Shown piece after piece: positions 30,810 to 36,118 of a DNA stretch of 36,118 nt; positions within the stretch are counted from its first letter, which is position 1, and each line of letters opens with the position of its first letter. This DNA comes from Bacillota bacterium (lineage in GTDB: Bacteria > Bacillota > Clostridia > Peptostreptococcales > Anaerovoracaceae), in contig JAFRJI010000034.1 in assembly GCA_017432345.1 (NCBI GenBank), positions 1 to 36,118 on the forward strand. The letters run 5' to 3'. The notes under the pieces were generated by a model. It made no database searches. It saw only the letters and a list, made by a program, of their open reading frames with translations, and was not told the origin of the DNA. The position numbers were made by a program, and so were the translations under genes.

Positions 30810-32225
30810 ATGTTTGTAGATCGAGCAAAAATCACAATCAAATCCGGCAAGGGCGGCAACGGCGCCGTGACCTTCCGCAGGGAACCTTTCGTACCGGAGG
30901 GCGGCCCGGACGGCGGAGACGGCGGCAAAGGCGGCGACGTCATTTTCGAAGCGGACCAGAACATGAGAACGCTCATGGATTTTCGGTACAAGCGGAAATA
31001 CGAAGCAGAGAGCGGCCAGAACGGAATGAAGAAGAAACGGTTCGGTAAGAACGGGGAGAACCTTGTCATCAAGGTGCCCGTCGGAACCATGGTCATCGAC
31101 GAGAAGTCCGGCAAAGTCATGATGGACATGACAGAGCACGGACAGTCTTTTGTTGCCGCAAAAGGCGGCCGCGGCGGCAAGGGCAACGCCAGATTCGCCA
31201 CACCGACGCGCCAGGCTCCGAACTTTGCAGAGGCTGGGGGTTTTGCAAAAGAACGCGACGTGATCCTGGAGATCAAGTTGATCGCCGATGTGGGGCTGGT
31301 CGGTTTCCCGAACGTGGGAAAATCGTCGCTCCTGACCGCATGCACCAGCGCGCGGCCGAAGATCGCGAACTATCACTTCACGACCATCGACCCGAACCTC
31401 GGCGTCGTGCAGTACTACGATAAGAGTTTTGTGATGGCCGATGTCGCCGGGATCATCGAAGGCGCGCATGAAGGCGCCGGCCTCGGGCACTATTTCCTGA
31501 AGCACATCGAGCGCACGAAGGTGCTGATCCACGTGGTCGACGTTTCCGGAAGCGAGGGACGGGACCCGAAGGAAGATTTTGATAAGATCAACGACGAACT
31601 GTTCCAGTACAACGAGAGACTGATGAAAAAGCCGCAGATCGTCGCAGCAAACAAGATCGATATCCTGGGCTGCGGCGCGGATCCGGAGGATCTGGAGATC
31701 TGCGATGAATACATTGCCTTCAAAGAATATGTGGAGGCGAAGGGATACAAGGTATTTCCGATGTCCGCGCCTGCCGGACAGGGCGTCCAGGAAATCATCG
31801 CCGAGGCGGCGAGGCTCCTGGAAGAGGCGGACGAGGTTGACTTTGAAGAATACTATGAGTATTTCGATTTCGAGAAGGATGACATAGATCCGGATTACCG
31901 GAAGGTCTTTGTCGATTTCGACGGTGAGAATTACACCATCACCGGCAAGCAGCTGGAGAAGATCTATAATTCCACCAACTTCTACGATCAGGGATCCAGA
32001 AGATATCTTTTCAAGTACATCGAAGAGAGCGGCGCCTATGACATGCTGAAGGAGATCGGCCTGTCCGAAGGCGACACCATCAAGCTCTTCGATCAGGAAT
32101 TCGAATACTACGACGAAGATTATTACGACGATTTCGGCGAAAGCGACGGGTTCGATGAAATCGATGATTCCGCTGAATTCGTCGACGACGATGACGACTA
32201 CAATGACGACGAAACATCCGAGTAA
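30810..32225 (+). CDS. obg: GTPase Obg (CgtA)
   Basis: A GTPase that helps 50S assembly and responds to (p)ppGpp. The 471 residues begin with the glycine-rich Obg fold (1 to about 158, with GGDGGKGGDV). The G domain follows: G1 GFPNVGKS (165-172), switch NYHFTTIDPNLG, G3 DVAG (211-214), G4 NKID (281-284). A C-terminal OCT domain comes next (about 350-425). A tail of about 45 residues is very rich in Asp and Glu. The ATG at 30810 gives the standard MFVDRAKI start, with only a weak GGA site. An upstream TTG is less likely. The last 23 bases overlap the HD-domain gene. Confidence 0.95.
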   Translation: MFVDRAKITIKSGKGGNGAVTFRREPFVPEGGPDGGDGGKGGDVIFEADQNMRTLMDFRYKRKYEAESGQNGMKKKRFGKNGENLVIKVPVGTMVIDEKSGKVMMDMTEHGQSFVAAKGGRGGKGNARFATPTRQAPNFAEAGGFAKERDVILEIKLIADVGLVGFPNVGKSSLLTACTSARPKIANYHFTTIDPNLGVVQYYDKSFVMADVAGIIEGAHEGAGLGHYFLKHIERTKVLIHVVDVSGSEGRDPKEDFDKINDELFQYNERLMKKPQIVAANKIDILGCGADPEDLEICDEYIAFKEYVEAKGYKVFPMSAPAGQGVQEIIAEAARLLEEADEVDFEEYYEYFDFEKDDIDPDYRKVFVDFDGENYTITGKQLEKIYNSTNFYDQGSRRYLFKYIEESGAYDMLKEIGLSEGDTIKLFDQEFEYYDEDYYDDFGESDGFDEIDDSAEFVDDDDDYNDDETSE

Positions 32226-32851
32226 AGAAGAATGCCTTCAGATACTGAAGGAATACAATACGCCGCCGCACGTCATCGGGCATTGCCGCTCGGTAGCGGC
32301 TGTCGCATGCCGTCTGGGTGAAGCGCTGAACGAGCAGGGCGGCACCATCGCGGCGCCTGTTTCCGTGATCACCACGTTGAAATGCCGGCGTGAGGAGGAC
32401 GCGCGCCGGGAATATTACCGGCAGGCGGAAGGGGAGAACGAGCGCTACCCATCCCGGCTCTTTGACCTGGAAGTGGTGCAGGCTGCGGGGCTTTTGCATG
32501 ATATGGCGCGCGTGGAAGAAAACCACTGGGATGTGGCAGCGGACTTTTGCGCGGCCAGAGGCCTGGAGGAAGAGGCGAAGATCATCCGCGTGCATATGAT
32601 GTATGAGTTCACCAACGACGCGGATCACCTGACAGAGATCGATCTGGTCTGCCTCGGCGACCGCCTGACGCTGGAGGACCGCTACGTCGGCATCGACGAA
32701 CGCATGGATTACATCATCCAAAAAGCGGAACGAATGGGCAATTTTGCGGCGAAACCGCGCATCCTGGCCAAGAAGGAACAGACCAAGGTGCTGCTTCGCG
32801 CCATCGAAGCCAGAGTCGGTTCCCTCGATGCGTTGATGGAGGGTCTGATCT

Positions 32852-32859
<8 letters not shown>
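32203..32859 (+). CDS. HD-domain phosphohydrolase-like protein
   Basis: A 218-residue HD-superfamily protein, likely a metal-dependent phosphohydrolase. Visible are the first histidine region PPHVIGHCRSVAAV (H23 or H27), the HD doublet LLHDMARVE (H99, D100), and a later conserved aspartate in LVCLGDRLTLEDRY. About 40 residues (46-86, with CRREEDARREYYRQAEGE) are inserted between the first helix and the HD motif, which I do not recognise as standard. The ATG at 32203 is inside the end of obg; ATGs at 32155 and 32191 are possible but would lengthen the overlap. It overlaps the radical SAM gene by eight bases. Substrate unknown; nadD/yqeK, common near obg, are not seen. Confidence 0.8.
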
Positions 32860-34758
<1,899 letters not shown>

Positions 34759-34762
<4 letters not shown>

Positions 34763-35460
34763 AATACATCATCGAATTCAGCAAAACAGGAACCATATGC
34801 TACACCTCGCATCTCGACCTTTTGAAAGTCTTCAAGAGAGCCTTCAAAAAGGCCGGGATCCGCATTGCCTATTCCCAGGGGTTCAACCCGCATCCGAAGA
34901 TGGGGTTCGGGCAGCCCCTGTCTTTAGGGTACTGGGGATTGGAGGAGTACGTGGAATTCGAGACGGTCGCCGCCGATCCGAGCGAAGAGGAAATGACGCC
35001 GCAGGACATGCTGTCCGCACTCTCCGCGATCATGCCAGAGGGTCTCGAACTGAAACGCATCCTCGAAGCGCCGTGGCTTCGCAAAACCCTTGCAGCGGAA
35101 AATATCGCCGCGGAGCACATGATCGAGATCCCGGCGTTATTTGGCGATGCCGACGATATCCGTGCGCGCTTTTTGGGACAGGAGCAGATCCTGGTCCTGA
35201 AAAAGCAGAAGAAAAAGCAGGAACCCGTTCAGATCGATATCAAGTCGAAGATCCGGGAACTCCGTTTCCATGTGGCAGAAGGCACGACCTATATCGACGC
35301 CGTGCTGGATTCCGGCAGCGAATCGAACCTGAGTCCGGAACTGTTGATCAACGCGCTCACGGAGTGTTTCGACCTGCACGTGCCACGCTCAGAGATGAAC
35401 GTCGCCCGGAAGCGGCTGATTTTTAAAGAGCAGGTACAGGAAGCGTTATCTAAGTCGTAA
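34759..35460 (+). CDS. radical SAM-associated DUF2344 protein (TIGR03936-type)
   Basis: A 233-residue protein that regularly accompanies, or is fused to, the preceding radical SAM enzyme. Family hallmarks are YIIEFSKTGTICYTSHLDLLKVFKRAFKKAG (in part) at the N-terminus and AYSQGFNPHPKMGFGQPLSLG around residues 35-56. Its own function is unknown. The ATGA overlap with the upstream stop means tight coupling. It ends tail-to-tail with comEA, overlapping it by 11 bases, and its terminator lies inside comEA. Confidence 0.9.
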
Positions 35461-36118
35461 TATCATCTTTAAGATTTTCAAATGTCTTGTCTCCGATCCC
35501 GGAGACATTTTTTATGTCTTCAATAGACTGGAACCGGCCGTTCGACGTCCGGTAGTCGATGATCTTCTGCGCTGTAGAAGGACCGACGCCGTTCAGTTCC
35601 TGTAATTGCGCAGAATCGGCCGTGTTGATATTGATCTTGCCGGTTGAACCGGTAGAGTTGACGGCGTTCGAAGACAAACCGTCTGTCCCAACATATCCGT
35701 TAACATAATTCTGGTTAAGTTCATCGGCATACTTTGGAATATAGATCTTTTCGCCATCCTCCAGATACTCTGCGCGGTTGATCGTGGTGAGATCCGCGTT
35801 GTCCGTCAAGCCACCGGCCGCAACGATGGCGTCTTCAACACGGCTCCCGGAAGGGAGTTCCGCCAGCATGGGCTGTTTGACCGCGCCGCCGATATCCACA
35901 TAGATCGTTCCAGATGTATCGGATACATCGGATACCGACCAATCCGCGTCTTCACTAATTTCCGGAATGTCTTCTTCCGGCGGGATCTCCGAGTCCGCGT
36001 TGCTTCTCACCGCAAAAGCGATGACCGCGATAGGGATGAGCATGACCAGCAGGATCGCCTTTTTCCACTTCTCGTTGTTCCTTATTAATTTCAATACTTT
36101 TTCTTTCAGGAAAATAAC
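35450..36118 (-). CDS. comEA: ComEA-like helix-hairpin-helix DNA-binding protein (start probably beyond the window)
   Basis: A membrane-anchored DNA receptor of the natural transformation system. One transmembrane helix lies near the N-terminus (AILLVMLIPIAVIAFAV), then an acidic linker. An SLBB domain follows (IYVDIGGAVKQPMLAEL to KIYIPKY). The C-terminal double helix-hairpin-helix unit is KININTADSAQLQELNGVG to NVSGIGDKTFENLKDDITT, typical of ComEA. The frame stays open to the right edge. The only start inside is a TTG at 36094 with no good binding site, so the true start is likely outside and the gene is listed as partial. Other competence genes are not in the window. Confidence 0.9.
   Translation of the reverse strand, partial: VIFLKEKVLKLIRNNEKWKKAILLVMLIPIAVIAFAVRSNADSEIPPEEDIPEISEDADWSVSDVSDTSGTIYVDIGGAVKQPMLAELPSGSRVEDAIVAAGGLTDNADLTTINRAEYLEDGEKIYIPKYADELNQNYVNGYVGTDGLSSNAVNSTGSTGKININTADSAQLQELNGVGPSTAQKIIDYRTSNGRFQSIEDIKNVSGIGDKTFENLKDDITT
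35488..35513 (+). terminator. intrinsic terminator of the DUF2344 gene, inside comEA
   Basis: TGTCTCC (35488-35494) pairs with GGAGACA (35501-35507), then six T's (35508-35513). It lies antisense within the comEA codons for the helix-hairpin-helix segment VSGIGDKT. Confidence 0.78.

Overview
The window reads as a chromosomal, largely housekeeping segment from an anaerobic, low-to-middle-GC Firmicute of the class Clostridia. The evidence is the gene order (tmk-holB-ricT-yabB-like-abrB; rpmB-asp23-recG-rsmD-coaD-tmcAL-ackA-rpmF; ftsK-rimO-pgsA-cinA-recA; rplU-rpmA-obg), strong GGAGG-type ribosome binding sites, a GAAC-N4-GTTC type SOS box before recA, an AbrB regulator, and an oxygen-sensitive class III ribonucleotide reductase. 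A lineage near the Anaerovoracaceae/Eubacteriales family XIII is a guess only. I see no mobile element, CRISPR array, phage gene or tRNA, and no gene-free stretch longer than about 225 bases.

Layout. 1-381: the 3' end of 23S rRNA and a complete 5S rRNA. 513-4975: a run of genes for DNA replication and RNA modification (polycationic membrane protein, tmk, holB, ricT, tRNA methyltransferase), then a small membrane protein and an AbrB-type regulator. 5053-6324: murA. 6340-7725 (minus): a lipoprotein that looks like an M20/PepD dipeptidase stripped of its metal ligands. 7805-8350: a GNAT acetyltransferase. 8503-11444: nrdD-nrdG under a promoter flanked by two NrdR-box-like sites. 11522-20392: ribosomal proteins L28 and L32 bracket an Asp23-family gene, recG, rsmD, coaD, a coiled-coil protein, a secreted FnIII-SGNH hydrolase, tmcAL and ackA. 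20480-21487 (minus): asd. 21712-29691: uppP, ftsK, rimO, pgsA, cinA and SOS-controlled recA. 29891-35460: rplU, rpmA, obg, an HD-domain protein and a radical SAM/DUF2344 pair. 35450 to the right edge (minus): comEA, probably cut at its start.

How the genes work together. Most products serve translation (L21, L27, L28, L32, Obg, RimO, RsmD, TmcAL, TrmN6-like), DNA replication and repair (Tmk, HolB, RecG, RecA, FtsK, NrdDG) and the cell envelope (MurA, UppP, PgsA). Genes are tightly packed, with many stop/start overlaps, and several promoters have their -35 element inside the preceding gene's terminator.

The items most worth a second look are the pseudoenzyme-like PepD lipoprotein, the L21 protein with an acidic repeat and an extra C-terminal helical domain, an L27 that lacks the usual Firmicute leader together with absence of the Prp protease gene, a probably leaderless Asp23-family mRNA, the NrdR-like operator pair, and an AT-hook-like motif at the FtsK N-terminus. 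All functional calls were made by reading the sequence; no database search was run.
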